Origin: Bog-159 sp963738345
GTDB lineage: Bacteria > Acidobacteriota > Terriglobia > Bryobacterales > Bryobacteraceae
DNA length: 64,000 nucleotides
NCBI GenBank assembly: GCA_963738345.1
Contig: CAVTWI010000002.1
Coordinates: 6,572,001-6,636,000, forward strand
Direction of reading: 5' to 3'
Shown: positions 35,346 to 43,715 of the stretch, piece after piece
How positions within the stretch are numbered: the stretch's first letter is position 1
How the letters are laid out: each line of letters opens with the position of its first letter
Notes under the pieces: generated by a model
The model's input: the letters and a program-made list of their open reading frames with translations, nothing else
Databases searched by the model: none
What the model was told of the DNA's origin: nothing
Translations under genes and position numbers: made by a program

Positions 35346-35840
35346 CGGGATATTGTACGCTAGGTCAGCACCAAGGACAAAGGCCAGGATCACGAAAACC
35401 AGCTTCGCGAGCTTCCAGCGTTCGTTGAACGCAAGGCCAGTGAGGATTGGATACTGGCGATTGAATACGTAGACAAGGCGTCCGCCAAGACGGCAGCCCC
35501 CCCGCATTCCGCAAGATGCTTGACGCGGCATCCCGTAAAAGAGTTCGACATGGTGCTGTTTTGGTCGCTGGACCGCTTCTCTCGTGAAGGCGTCTTGAAA
35601 AGCCCTCCAGCATCTCAAAGCACTCACTTCCCACGGCGTTGAGTGGTTCAGCTACCGTGAAGAGTACCTGCGGCCTGGGACGCGCCAAGGCTCAAGGTAA
35701 GGTATTAGGACGCCCGAAGGCTGCGGTACGGCCCAGAGCGCGTCCTGGCGCTACGGGAGAAGGGTCTGAGCCTGCGCGCCATTGCAGCCGAGACTGGTGT
35801 CAGCGTCATGACGATCCAGCGTATCGTGGAGGCGGCATGA
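35346..35840 (+). pseudogene. Decayed serine recombinase (resolvase/invertase family)
   Basis: Fragments in changing frames read ILYAR, then VSTKDKGQDHENQLREL, DWILAIEYVDKASAKT, FRKMLDAASR, EFDMVLFWSLDRFSREGVL, LQHLKALTSHGVEWFSYREE, LGRAKAQGKVLGRPKAA and GLSLRAIAAETGVSVMTIQR. That is the catalytic domain (Ser in VST, the LDRFSR arginines) and the C-terminal HTH of a small serine recombinase. A stretch of catalytic domain after SYREEYL is missing, and several indels are present, including one in a run of Cs. Lies directly outside attR, so it belongs to an older event. Confidence 0.85.
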
Positions 35841-35934
35841 GGTGTGCCACCCGTGGAGGCAAGTTTCCGCTAAGCCCGTTTTTGGCCACCATCGCGGTCG
35901 GTCTGAGTGCTGACTTAGCAGACGCGACTCAACG

Positions 35935-37314
35935 TCACGGCACCTGGAACGCCACGTTGCTTGAAAGAGTTCCCGCCGGAGTAACAACCTGAACGGTTCC
36001 AGTGTTAGCGCCCGCAGGCACGTTGGTCGTGATTTCCGTGGGACTCACAACCCTGAAAGTGGCCGGGACGCCGTTAAAAGTGACGCTCGTGGCGCTGTTC
36101 ATGTTCGTCCCAAGGATCTTGACGGCGGATGCCACGTTGCCGAAGGTGGGTAGCGTCATAACAAAGGGCCCAAGCCCTAGCGACAGCTCAAATACCGCTC
36201 CGTCGCCGCTGCTTCCCCCGCTTTCAGTAACACCATAAAGGTTTCCGTCGGTGGCTTGAAACACGCCGCTGGAAGGATTGAGGCCGTCCCTGCCGGAGAA
36301 ACTATGTAATGTCGTCAGCGTGCCACTCAAAGTGATTCTGAAGATTGTGCCCCAGTCCTTAGTGCCGCCTTGATAAGTTGTCCCGTAGACGTTGCCATCG
36401 GTAGCCTGAACCAGCCCGCCTTCGGGTCGATTGCCGTCGAGGCCGGTGAAACTATATAACGTCGTCAGCGTGCCGTTCGGGGTCATCTTGAAGACGGTAC
36501 CGCAGCCGCAGAAAGCGTCACCTTTGTACGTGGTAGTCCCGTAGAAGTTCCCGTCCGTCGCCTGGACTAGCGCGCCCGAAGGCGCCGCGCCATCGGTCCC
36601 GCCGGTGAAGCGGTACAGCGTGGTTAGTTCGCCACTAGCGGTCATTTTGAAGACTGTGCCGTAGTTGACGGCACCGCCCTGGTAGGTCGTGCCATAGAAG
36701 TTGCCGTCCGTTGCCTGAACTAGCGCGCCCAAAGGCCGGAAGCCGTCGGGCGAGCCGGGGAAGTTGTACAGCGTCGTTAGCGCACCGGCCAGGGTCAGCT
36801 TGAAGATCGTGCCACCGTAGGGGTACGCCCCGCCCTGGGGTGTTGTCCCGTATAAGCTACCATTGTCCGCTTGAACCAGTCCGGTCGTCGGGTACTCGCC
36901 ATTGGTGGTGCGGTTGAAGCGAACCAGCGTCGTCAGCGTGCCGTCCGGTGTCATTTTGAAGAGTGTTCCGGTGTAAGTGGAGCTGCCCCCGCGGTTGGCC
37001 GTGCCATAAAAGCTCCCGTTGGCGGCTAGAACGAGACCGGCCCAGGGATCGCTTCCGTCGGTTCCCAGAAAACTGTGCATCGTCGTCAACTCGCCCCATG
37101 TGGTGACTCGGAAAACGGTCCCGTGGTTGTTGGCACCGCCAAGCGAGGTCGTGCCGTAAAGGTTTCCGTCCAGGCCCTGTGCGAGGGCGACATTACGCGG
37201 GCTTGCGCCGTCAGTCCCGTTGAAGCTGGACAAATTGGTGAAAGTCTGTGCCTGCGAGGCAGCACACAGAACTGAACAAACGATCGAACGTAATATCAGC
37301 TTTGGTCTACGCAT
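35935..37314 (-). CDS. Secreted YGT-repeat propeller protein with IPT/TIG domain
   Basis: 459 residues with a signal peptide (RSIVCSVLCAASQAQ). Eight to nine repeats of ~40 residues follow the pattern GLVQATDGNxYGTTYQGG, then YGTVFKMTASGELTTLYRF. This is the TIGR03803 repeat, thought to build a beta-propeller. Residues ~375-459 are an IPT/TIG domain (VKILGTNMNSATSVTFNG, then PTEITTNVPAGANTGTVQV). Extracytoplasmic; binding role inferred. Typical of Acidobacteriota and Verrucomicrobiota. Confidence 0.92.
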   Translation of the reverse strand: MRRPKLILRSIVCSVLCAASQAQTFTNLSSFNGTDGASPRNVALAQGLDGNLYGTTSLGGANNHGTVFRVTTWGELTTMHSFLGTDGSDPWAGLVLAANGSFYGTANRGGSSTYTGTLFKMTPDGTLTTLVRFNRTTNGEYPTTGLVQADNGSLYGTTPQGGAYPYGGTIFKLTLAGALTTLYNFPGSPDGFRPLGALVQATDGNFYGTTYQGGAVNYGTVFKMTASGELTTLYRFTGGTDGAAPSGALVQATDGNFYGTTTYKGDAFCGCGTVFKMTPNGTLTTLYSFTGLDGNRPEGGLVQATDGNVYGTTYQGGTKDWGTIFRITLSGTLTTLHSFSGRDGLNPSSGVFQATDGNLYGVTESGGSSGDGAVFELSLGLGPFVMTLPTFGNVASAVKILGTNMNSATSVTFNGVPATFRVVSPTEITTNVPAGANTGTVQVVTPAGTLSSNVAFQVP

Positions 37315-37729
37315 CGCTCTTCGCCTTTTGCACGATGTCCGGGGAGCAACGCAGAATAAACGGAACGCCGCGCGCGGTTCGCCAGATCAATGCGTTGGAA
37401 CATGACTGCTATCTTAACGCTCGTCAGGCGGGGTGCATCGGAGCTTGTGTTGCGGGAAGAAAGTGGGCATATCGGAAAGTGGCGTCGCCGCCCCTGGCAG
37501 ACCATGGAGGACTGCATAGTGTGCGCTTACTTCCCAGCCAGCATGGTTCCATACAACGCTGGGATAGAGAACGGATTACCGATTCAAGGGGTTAGGTCAT
37601 GTTCCCCCGCCTGCCTGAACGCATTCGCGTAGGGTTTCGAGCCGTTTCAGCCACTCCATAAGCTGGTTCCAACTCGCGGTGATTAGGGACGCCAATCAAT
37701 CGTCATTTGTGAGACGATTTTAGTAGGCC
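37315..37729. other. Gene-poor stretch between propeller gene and toxin-antitoxin remnant
   Basis: No convincing gene. On the minus strand near 37,590-37,690 a short frame reads ASLITASWNQLMEWLKRLET and ends in a stop. It looks like the tail of a lost gene, but I cannot name it. Confidence 0.5.
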
Positions 37730-37930
37730 ATGCCGGACAAACAACAACTGGATCGACTGATCGACCGACTCCCCGAGTCAGACGTATCGGCGGCCCTGCG
37801 CTACCTGGAGTTCCTAGTAAGTCAGGACGCTCCGGTCGATCCCGAGATGCTTGCCCGCATCGACGCGGCCCGGCGGCAGGCGTCGACCGGCATTTCGCAC
37901 GAGGATATCATGCGCGAATTCGGTCTGTGA
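37730..37930 (+). CDS. Small antitoxin-like protein
   Basis: 66 residues: QLDRLIDRLPESDVSAALRY, then a C-terminal RQASTGISHEDIMREFGL. The layout, a helical N-terminus followed by the HEDIMREFGL-type tail, fits antitoxins paired with RelE/ParE toxins. The toxin frame begins inside its stop codon (GTGA overlap). It should bind and neutralise that toxin and repress the operon, but the partner toxin is interrupted. Confidence 0.75.
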   Translation: MPDKQQLDRLIDRLPESDVSAALRYLEFLVSQDAPVDPEMLARIDAARRQASTGISHEDIMREFGL

Positions 37931-38172
37931 GGCAGTTCGTTTGGGAGTCGGTGGCGCGCGCCGATCTGCGGCGCATTGACCGCGATACGGCCCGGCGCAT
38001 CCTGCTTGCGGTCACTGAGTTCGGGCGGACCGGCCATGGCGATGCGAAAAAGCTTACCGACTGAGAGGGACTATACCGTTTGCGGATCGGCAAGTGGCAG
38101 CTCTTTTTCGATCTCGACACGCCTGATATCGTTCGGATTCACGGGATCGACAACCGCGGCGAAGCCTACTAA
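37927..38172 (+). pseudogene. RelE/ParE-family toxin with in-frame stop
   Basis: 81 codons from the GTG at 37927: FVWESVARADLRRIDRDTA, GHGDAKKLTD, stop, EGLYRLRIGKWQLFFDLD, IVRIHGIDNRGEAY. The fold and the closing RIHGIDNRGEAY are those of RelE/ParE mRNA interferases or gyrase poisons. The TGA at 38,062-38,064 is where an Arg codon CGA would be expected (LTDREGLYRLR). A single C-to-T change would therefore explain the loss. The frame is otherwise open to the TAA at 38,170. Confidence 0.85.
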
Positions 38173-38264
38173 GTTATCGCTCCAAGCAGGCTTCAGACAC
38201 TGTTCTTTCCATTAACTCAAACCTTCATCCCGCCCTTTCATCAGGGTCAGCTACAATCAAATTA

Positions 38265-40508
38265 GTGTCCCCCGAAGTCTCTAGCGCCTCCGACGTACCA
38301 CCCGTATCTCCGCCGCCCGACCGCATCGAGCAACTGTTCCACGAGCTAGAGGCCAAGATCCGCGAGTATCGTCCGCGTGACGATCTGGCGCCTGTGGAGA
38401 GGGCGTTCCGCCTGGCGGTGGAACTTCACAAGGGTCAATTGCGGCAATCGGGCGAGCCTTACATGGTCCATCCGCTGATGGTGGCGCACATTCTGGGCGA
38501 CATGCGCATGGACCTGGTGACTATTGAAACCGGGCTCTTACACGACTTGGTGGAAGACACGCGCATGACCACCGACGATATCCGCAAGGGATTCGGCGAC
38601 GAAGTGGCGCATTGCGTGGACGGGGTTACGAAGCTCAGCAAACTGGACGTCTTCAACGCCGAGGAACGGCAGGCGGAAAGCTTCCGCAAGATGCTGCTGG
38701 CGATGGTGGACGATATCCGCGTGATGATCGTCAAACTGGCGGATCGCCTGCACAACATGCGGACGCTGGGCTATCTCAGCGCCGAACGCAGGGCGCATGT
38801 GGCCACCGAAACCATCGAGATCTACGCACCGATCGCGCACCGCCTGGGAATGGGCAAGGTGCGCGGCGAGTTGGAAGACCTGGCCTTCCGGCACCTGGAT
38901 CCGGAAGCGTTCGAAGAGATCGTCCAGACCATCGAGTCGAAGCGGCACTCGAACGAAGAGTTCCTCAACGAGATCCGCACCACGGTGGAAAACGAACTGC
39001 GGCGCGAGGGCATTCCGGCGCGGGTGGAAGGGCGGCTGAAACGGCCGTATTCCATTTATCAAAAGCTCAAGCGGCAGAAGATCGCGATCGAGCAGGTTTA
39101 CGATTTGATGGCGCTGCGTATCGTGACCGATTCGGTGAAGAATTGCTACGCGGCGTTGGGCGTGATCCACAACGAGTGGCGGCCCATTCCCGGGCGCATC
39201 AAGGACTTCATCGCCATACCGCGTCCCAATCTTTATCAATCGCTGCATACCTCGGTGGTGGGGCCGCACGGGCAGCATTTCGAAGTGCAGATCCGGACGG
39301 AGGAGATGCACCGCATCGCGGAAGAAGGCATTGCGGCGCACTGGAAATACAAGGAGGGCAAGAAGGGCCCGGCGCCGGACGACCAGCGCATCGCGTGGCT
39401 GCGGCACCTGGTGGAATGGCAGCGCGACATGCAGGATCCCGGGGAATTTATGTCCACCTTGAAGGTGGACCTTTACCCCGAGGAAGTGTACACGTTCACG
39501 CCGCGCGGCAAGGTGATTGTCCTGCCGCGGGATGCGACGCCTATCGATTTTGCATACGCCATACATTCGGACGTGGGGCAGACATGCGTAGGCGCCAAGG
39601 TAAACGGGCGCATCGTGCCGCTGCGCTATTCGCTGCGTAACGGTGACATCGTGGAGATCATGACGCAGGCCGGCCACCTGCCTAGCAAAGACTGGCTGAC
39701 GCTGGTGAAGACGGCGCGGGCGCGTAACAAAATTAAGCACGTTATCAACGCCAGCGAACGGTTGAAGGCCATCGAGATCGGCGAGAAGTATCTAGAGAAA
39801 GAAGCCCGGCGCTTGGGCGTCCAACTGGGCCGAGTGACCAAAAGCAGCCTGGAAAACGTGGCGGGCGATTACGGCTACGGCAAGATTGAAGATCTGCACG
39901 CGGCGCTGGGCTACGGCAAATACTCGGCGCGGCAGGTTCTGCAGAAACTGGCGCCGGGGCAGGTATTGCCGGAGGCTCCGGAAGTAACGAAGGCGCCGCC
40001 GCAGCAGCCGGAAAGCACCCCCCCCACACCGGGGATGCCGCGCGGTCCGGAGGGCGATGCGGTCATCCGGGTGAAGGGCATGGACGATCTGCTGGTGTAC
40101 CGGGCCAAGTGCTGCAACCCGATTCGCGGCGAGGGCATTATCGGATACGTGACGCGGGGCAAGGGCGTGGCGGTGCATTCGAAATCGTGCAGCAATGTGC
40201 AGAACCTGATGTACGACGTGGAGCGCAAGATTGAAGTGGAATGGGCGCGGAGCATATCCGACGCTTTCCCCGTGAAGATCGCGATTCACACGGACGACCG
40301 GCCGGGGATGTTGAACCAACTGACATCTATCTTGAACGACGAGAATACCAACATCCGGAGCCTGGAAGCCAAAACGGAGACGGAGATGATGGACGGGGCG
40401 CTGGTAGAGATGACCGTGGACGTGCGCGACAAGAAACACCTGGAGAAACTTGTGGCGGCCATGCGGCGCATCTCGGGCGTGCGCGATGTGGAGCGCATAC
40501 AAAATTAA
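38265..40508 (+). CDS. spoT: Bifunctional (p)ppGpp synthetase/hydrolase (RelA/SpoT family)
   Basis: 747 residues from a GTG. The HD hydrolase domain (~40-190) is intact: HPLMVAHILGDMRMD and LLHDLVEDTRMTTDDI keep the His-Asp pair. The synthetase domain (~245-375) has KRPYSIYQKLKRQKIAIEQV, DLMALRIVTD, IPRPNLYQSLHTSVVGP and FEVQIRTEEMHRIAEEGIA. TGS (~400-460: VYTFTPRGKVIVLPRDATPI) and the C-terminal ACT domain (~670-745) follow. It makes and degrades the alarmone (p)ppGpp in amino-acid and carbon stress, and can also respond to uncharged tRNA on the ribosome. DUF971 gene follows with no gap. Confidence 0.97.
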   Translation: MSPEVSSASDVPPVSPPPDRIEQLFHELEAKIREYRPRDDLAPVERAFRLAVELHKGQLRQSGEPYMVHPLMVAHILGDMRMDLVTIETGLLHDLVEDTRMTTDDIRKGFGDEVAHCVDGVTKLSKLDVFNAEERQAESFRKMLLAMVDDIRVMIVKLADRLHNMRTLGYLSAERRAHVATETIEIYAPIAHRLGMGKVRGELEDLAFRHLDPEAFEEIVQTIESKRHSNEEFLNEIRTTVENELRREGIPARVEGRLKRPYSIYQKLKRQKIAIEQVYDLMALRIVTDSVKNCYAALGVIHNEWRPIPGRIKDFIAIPRPNLYQSLHTSVVGPHGQHFEVQIRTEEMHRIAEEGIAAHWKYKEGKKGPAPDDQRIAWLRHLVEWQRDMQDPGEFMSTLKVDLYPEEVYTFTPRGKVIVLPRDATPIDFAYAIHSDVGQTCVGAKVNGRIVPLRYSLRNGDIVEIMTQAGHLPSKDWLTLVKTARARNKIKHVINASERLKAIEIGEKYLEKEARRLGVQLGRVTKSSLENVAGDYGYGKIEDLHAALGYGKYSARQVLQKLAPGQVLPEAPEVTKAPPQQPESTPPTPGMPRGPEGDAVIRVKGMDDLLVYRAKCCNPIRGEGIIGYVTRGKGVAVHSKSCSNVQNLMYDVERKIEVEWARSISDAFPVKIAIHTDDRPGMLNQLTSILNDENTNIRSLEAKTETEMMDGALVEMTVDVRDKKHLEKLVAAMRRISGVRDVERIQN

Positions 40509-40856
40509 ATGACCACCGTAATGGATCCGGAACATATCGCCATTTCGAAGTCGAAGGGCATCAAGATCGATTGGAAAGACCGGCATTCGAGCGAGTATGG
40601 AATCGACTACTTGCGCGATAAGTGCCCTTGTGCGACTTGTACGGGTGCGCATGGCACGCCGCCGCGGCCGCCGGGTGGACCGGGGGCGGGCGAGTCGGCG
40701 TCACCATTCCAGATGTACAAACCAGCGCTTAAGATACTAACGGTGGAACCGGTCGGGAACTACGCGATCCGCATTCACTGGAGCAACGGGCATGCCACGG
40801 GCATTTACTCGTGGGAGCATCTGCGGAACATTTGCCCTTGTGCGGCGTGCCGCTGA
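40509..40856 (+). CDS. DUF971 family protein
   Basis: 115 residues beginning directly after the spoT stop codon. The domain is the small fold found at the N-terminus of gamma-butyrobetaine hydroxylases and alone in bacteria: IKIDWKDRHSSEYGIDYLRD, CPCATCTG, AIRIHWSNGHATGIYSWEHL, NICPCAACR. The two CPCAxC clusters probably bind a metal. Stand-alone members are often near MRP/Fe-S or metabolic genes; function not established. Confidence 0.9.
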   Translation: MTTVMDPEHIAISKSKGIKIDWKDRHSSEYGIDYLRDKCPCATCTGAHGTPPRPPGGPGAGESASPFQMYKPALKILTVEPVGNYAIRIHWSNGHATGIYSWEHLRNICPCAACR

Positions 40857-40932
40857 GCGCCGTCAGGCATTGGTTCCGCCGTCAACAGTGCCGTAACTTC
40901 ATCTCGTGCCTTATTGGCGACGGGTTGAGCGG

Positions 40933-41592
40933 TCACTCTTCTGGCAGCAATTGTTGGGTGAAGCCGAGTGCCTTTAGCTCTCGGAACGCCTCCATCACCT
41001 CGGGAGGGGTGATCTGGGCGGCCGACCAGCCACGGCGTCCGTAGACCCAAATGCGTTGTAAGTCGCCAAGCATGATGGGGATCACCTTTTCGGGCGGTAG
41101 GTCCGCGGTGAAGTATTCCTGAAGCGTCATGCTGGGCGAGGCTAGAGAGGCGGGAATCTCCGGCCATTCGACGGCCATGGTGGCCCACACGCGACGCTGC
41201 ATAAAAGGCTTGGTGGCGAGGACCAGATTACGGGGGCCGGCACCGGTGCGGCACAAGAGTTCGCGCGTGAAACGAACGTTCTCGGCTGTGTTCAGGGCGC
41301 GCGGCTCAAGCAGGATGTTGCTGCGCGGGACCCCCAGGGCGACGGCCTCATCGGCGAACATTTCGGCTTCGGCCTTGGGCCAGTTGGTGGCCAACAGGTC
41401 GCCTTGGTGGGCCATGCCGCCGGTGCAGACGAGAGTCTGTCCGTAGCCCTGATGATAAAGCTGGGCGGCAAATTGGGCGACGCGGAGGTCGTTGGTTCCG
41501 AAGGCGACGATTGCGTCGGCGGGGATGGGGTGGTGCTTCAGCTGAAGGTAATCCCAGATGATGCGGGCGGGCGGCAGCGCGATTGCGTGCAT
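40933..41592 (-). CDS. DUF218/YdcF-like protein
   Basis: 219 residues. ADAIVAFGTNDLRVAQFAAQ, LYHQGYGQTLVCTGGMAHQG, EAEMFADEAVALGVPRSNIL, EPRALNTAENVRFTRELL and NLVLATKPFMQRRVWATM match the Rossmann-like DUF218 fold (YdcF, SanA). No membrane segment, so a cytoplasmic YdcF-type member; YdcF binds S-adenosylmethionine but its reaction is unknown. The start region of the next, divergent gene is ~70 bp away. Confidence 0.9.
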   Translation of the reverse strand: MHAIALPPARIIWDYLQLKHHPIPADAIVAFGTNDLRVAQFAAQLYHQGYGQTLVCTGGMAHQGDLLATNWPKAEAEMFADEAVALGVPRSNILLEPRALNTAENVRFTRELLCRTGAGPRNLVLATKPFMQRRVWATMAVEWPEIPASLASPSMTLQEYFTADLPPEKVIPIMLGDLQRIWVYGRRGWSAAQITPPEVMEAFRELKALGFTQQLLPEE

Positions 41593-41663
41593 TTGGTTTT
41601 ATTGTGGCAGGATACAGAGGAGGCGCGCCGCCATAAGTCGGTGGGGTGATTAGCCTGTAGAGT

Positions 41664-42305
41664 ATGGGAATGGTTACCTCGTTGGAAGACGGATTCCTGC
41701 ATACGCCGACACAGGCGAATGGTCAAGGATTGGTTTTGACGCACGGAGCGGGGGCGAATGCGCAGGCGCCCTTGCTGGTCGCGGTGGCGGACGAGTTTTG
41801 TGCGGAAGGGTTTACGGTATTGCGGTGTGACCTGGCATTTCGGAGGTTGCGGCCGCATGGTCCACCATTCTCGGCGATGGCGGCGCAGGATCGGGCAGGG
41901 CTTGCGCGCGCTGTGGCTTCGTTGCAAGAGCGGGTTCCCGGCAAAGTGTATCTCGGCGGGCATTCTTATGGCGGGCGGCAATCCACCATGCTCGCGGCGG
42001 AACAACCGGAGGTCGCGGCGGGTTTGCTCTTGCTCTCGTATCCTTTGCATCCGCCGCGGCGGCCGGCCGAACTGCGGACCGCGCATTTTCCGACGCTCAG
42101 CACGCCGGCGCTATTCGTACATGGCACGCGCGATCCGTTCGGATCCGTAGAGGAGATGCGCGCGGCGCTGGCGGGGATTGCGGGCCCGCACGGACTGGTG
42201 GTGATCGAAGGCGCAGGACACGACCTGGGAGGCAAAGGCTCGGGTGCGAAAACGGCCAACGCCGCGGTGGAAGCCTTTGTGCAATTCGCTAAGCTGGGCT
42301 CATGA
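41664..42305 (+). CDS. Alpha/beta hydrolase, dienelactone-hydrolase/KANL3-Tex30-like
   Basis: 213 residues. The fold shows GLVLTHGAGANAQAPLLVAV (oxyanion region), the nucleophile elbow GGHSYGGRQ, LFVHGTRDPFG (acid Asp) and VIEGAGHDL (catalytic His). This is the KANL3/Tex30-like family of small alpha/beta hydrolases. Substrate unknown. Translationally coupled to the next hydrolase gene by an ATGA overlap. Confidence 0.88.
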   Translation: MGMVTSLEDGFLHTPTQANGQGLVLTHGAGANAQAPLLVAVADEFCAEGFTVLRCDLAFRRLRPHGPPFSAMAAQDRAGLARAVASLQERVPGKVYLGGHSYGGRQSTMLAAEQPEVAAGLLLLSYPLHPPRRPAELRTAHFPTLSTPALFVHGTRDPFGSVEEMRAALAGIAGPHGLVVIEGAGHDLGGKGSGAKTANAAVEAFVQFAKLGS

Positions 42306-43708
42306 AACATCTAACGATCGCGCTGCTATTGGCGCTGGCTGCCATGCTTGGCGCCGCCACCACCGGCGTTGAGGGAGAGTGGAGCGGCGTGCTGGACGCC
42401 GGCGTCCCGTTGCGATTGGTACTGCATTTGTCGCGCGCGGCCGACGGAGCGCTGACCGGCGGGCTCGACAGCTTGGATCAGGGCGCCATGGCCATTCCGC
42501 TGACCAAGGTAGTGGAGGATGGACGCTCACTGACCATGGAGATCAAGTCCGTGGGCGCGACCTATCAGGCGGATTGGACGGCGGACGGGGCGGCGATATC
42601 GGGAACGTTCAGGCAGGGCGGGAAATCGTTTCCGCTGACGTTGCATCGCGGGCCCGCGCCGGAACTGGTGCGGCCGCAGAATCCTAAGAAGCCGTATCCC
42701 TACGATGAAGAGGAAGTCGCCTACGACAATGCCAAGGCCGGCACGAAACTGGCCGGCACGTTGACGCTGCCGCGTACCGCGGGGCCGCATCCGGCCGTGC
42801 TGCTGATAACGGGGTCCGGACCTCAGGACCGGGACGAGACCATCGTGGGCCACCGGCCGTTCCTGGTGATTGCGGATTATTTGACGCGGCGCGGCTTGGC
42901 GGTTTTGCGCGTGGACGATCGGGGAACGGGCAAATCGACCGGCAATTTCGCGGGCGCTACTACGGTGGATTTCGCGGAGGATGCGCGTGCAGGCATAGAG
43001 TTTTTGAAATCGCGCAAAGACGTCGATGCCAAACAGATCGGCCTCATCGGGCATAGCGAAGGCGGAATTATCGCGCCCATGCTGGCATCGGAATCGAGCG
43101 ACATTGCGTTCATCGTGATGCTGGCGGGTCCGGGCGTGACGGGCGAGGAGATCATTGTGGCGCAGCAGTATCTGATCGCGCGGGCGATGGGAACGCCGGA
43201 AGATGCGGCCCAGAAGAACCGCGAACTGGAGCGGCTGATCATTAGGGTCGTAAAGGAAGAGAAGGACGATGCGGCGGTGATGACCAAGATTCGGGAGGGG
43301 GCGGAGAAACTGGCTGCCGACCTGCCCGAGGAGCAACGCAAGGCGATGACACGCGCTGTTGCCGGAATGGAGAAACAAATCGGGTCGATGACGTCGCCGT
43401 GGTTCCGTGCTTTTCTGGTGTACGATCCAAAGCCGGCGCTGGAGAGAGTGAAAGTGCCGGTACTGGCGATGAATGGGGCGCTCGATCTGCAGGTACCACC
43501 GCAACAGAACCTGCCGGCGATCGCGGCGGCGCTGGAGGCGGGGCGGAATCCGGACTACGCGATTGTGAAGCTGGCCGGTCTGAACCATTTATTCCAAACG
43601 GCGCGGACGGGCTCGCCGGTGGAATACAGCAAGATCGAAGAGACTTTCGCACCGGCGGCGCTGGAAACGATGGGCGAATGGATCTCGCGTCACATCCAAG
43701 TAAAATAA
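42302..43708 (+). CDS. Exported alpha/beta hydrolase (S9/S33-type)
   Basis: 468 residues with a signal peptide (TIALLLALAAMLGAAT). The N-terminal ~110 residues are a beta-rich domain (GEWSGVLDAGVPLRLVLHL) common in secreted acyl hydrolases. The hydrolase part has HPAVLLITGSGPQDRDE, AVLRVDDRGTGKS, the nucleophile elbow IGLIGHSEGGIIAP, LAMNGALDLQVPP (Asp) and LAGLNHLFQ (His). Substrate unknown. It is the second gene of a two-hydrolase unit and is followed 7 bp later by GH127. Confidence 0.92.
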   Translation: MKHLTIALLLALAAMLGAATTGVEGEWSGVLDAGVPLRLVLHLSRAADGALTGGLDSLDQGAMAIPLTKVVEDGRSLTMEIKSVGATYQADWTADGAAISGTFRQGGKSFPLTLHRGPAPELVRPQNPKKPYPYDEEEVAYDNAKAGTKLAGTLTLPRTAGPHPAVLLITGSGPQDRDETIVGHRPFLVIADYLTRRGLAVLRVDDRGTGKSTGNFAGATTVDFAEDARAGIEFLKSRKDVDAKQIGLIGHSEGGIIAPMLASESSDIAFIVMLAGPGVTGEEIIVAQQYLIARAMGTPEDAAQKNRELERLIIRVVKEEKDDAAVMTKIREGAEKLAADLPEEQRKAMTRAVAGMEKQIGSMTSPWFRAFLVYDPKPALERVKVPVLAMNGALDLQVPPQQNLPAIAAALEAGRNPDYAIVKLAGLNHLFQTARTGSPVEYSKIEETFAPAALETMGEWISRHIQVK

Positions 43709-43715
43709 GACTGCC

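Noticed and set aside
38538..39740. Long minus-strand open frame of 400 codons opposite spoT
   Set aside because: Antisense to intact hydrolase and synthetase domains; no family features of its own.
42527..43588. Minus-strand open frame of 353 codons opposite the alpha/beta hydrolase
   Set aside because: Shadow frame; the plus-strand gene has a signal peptide and a full catalytic triad.
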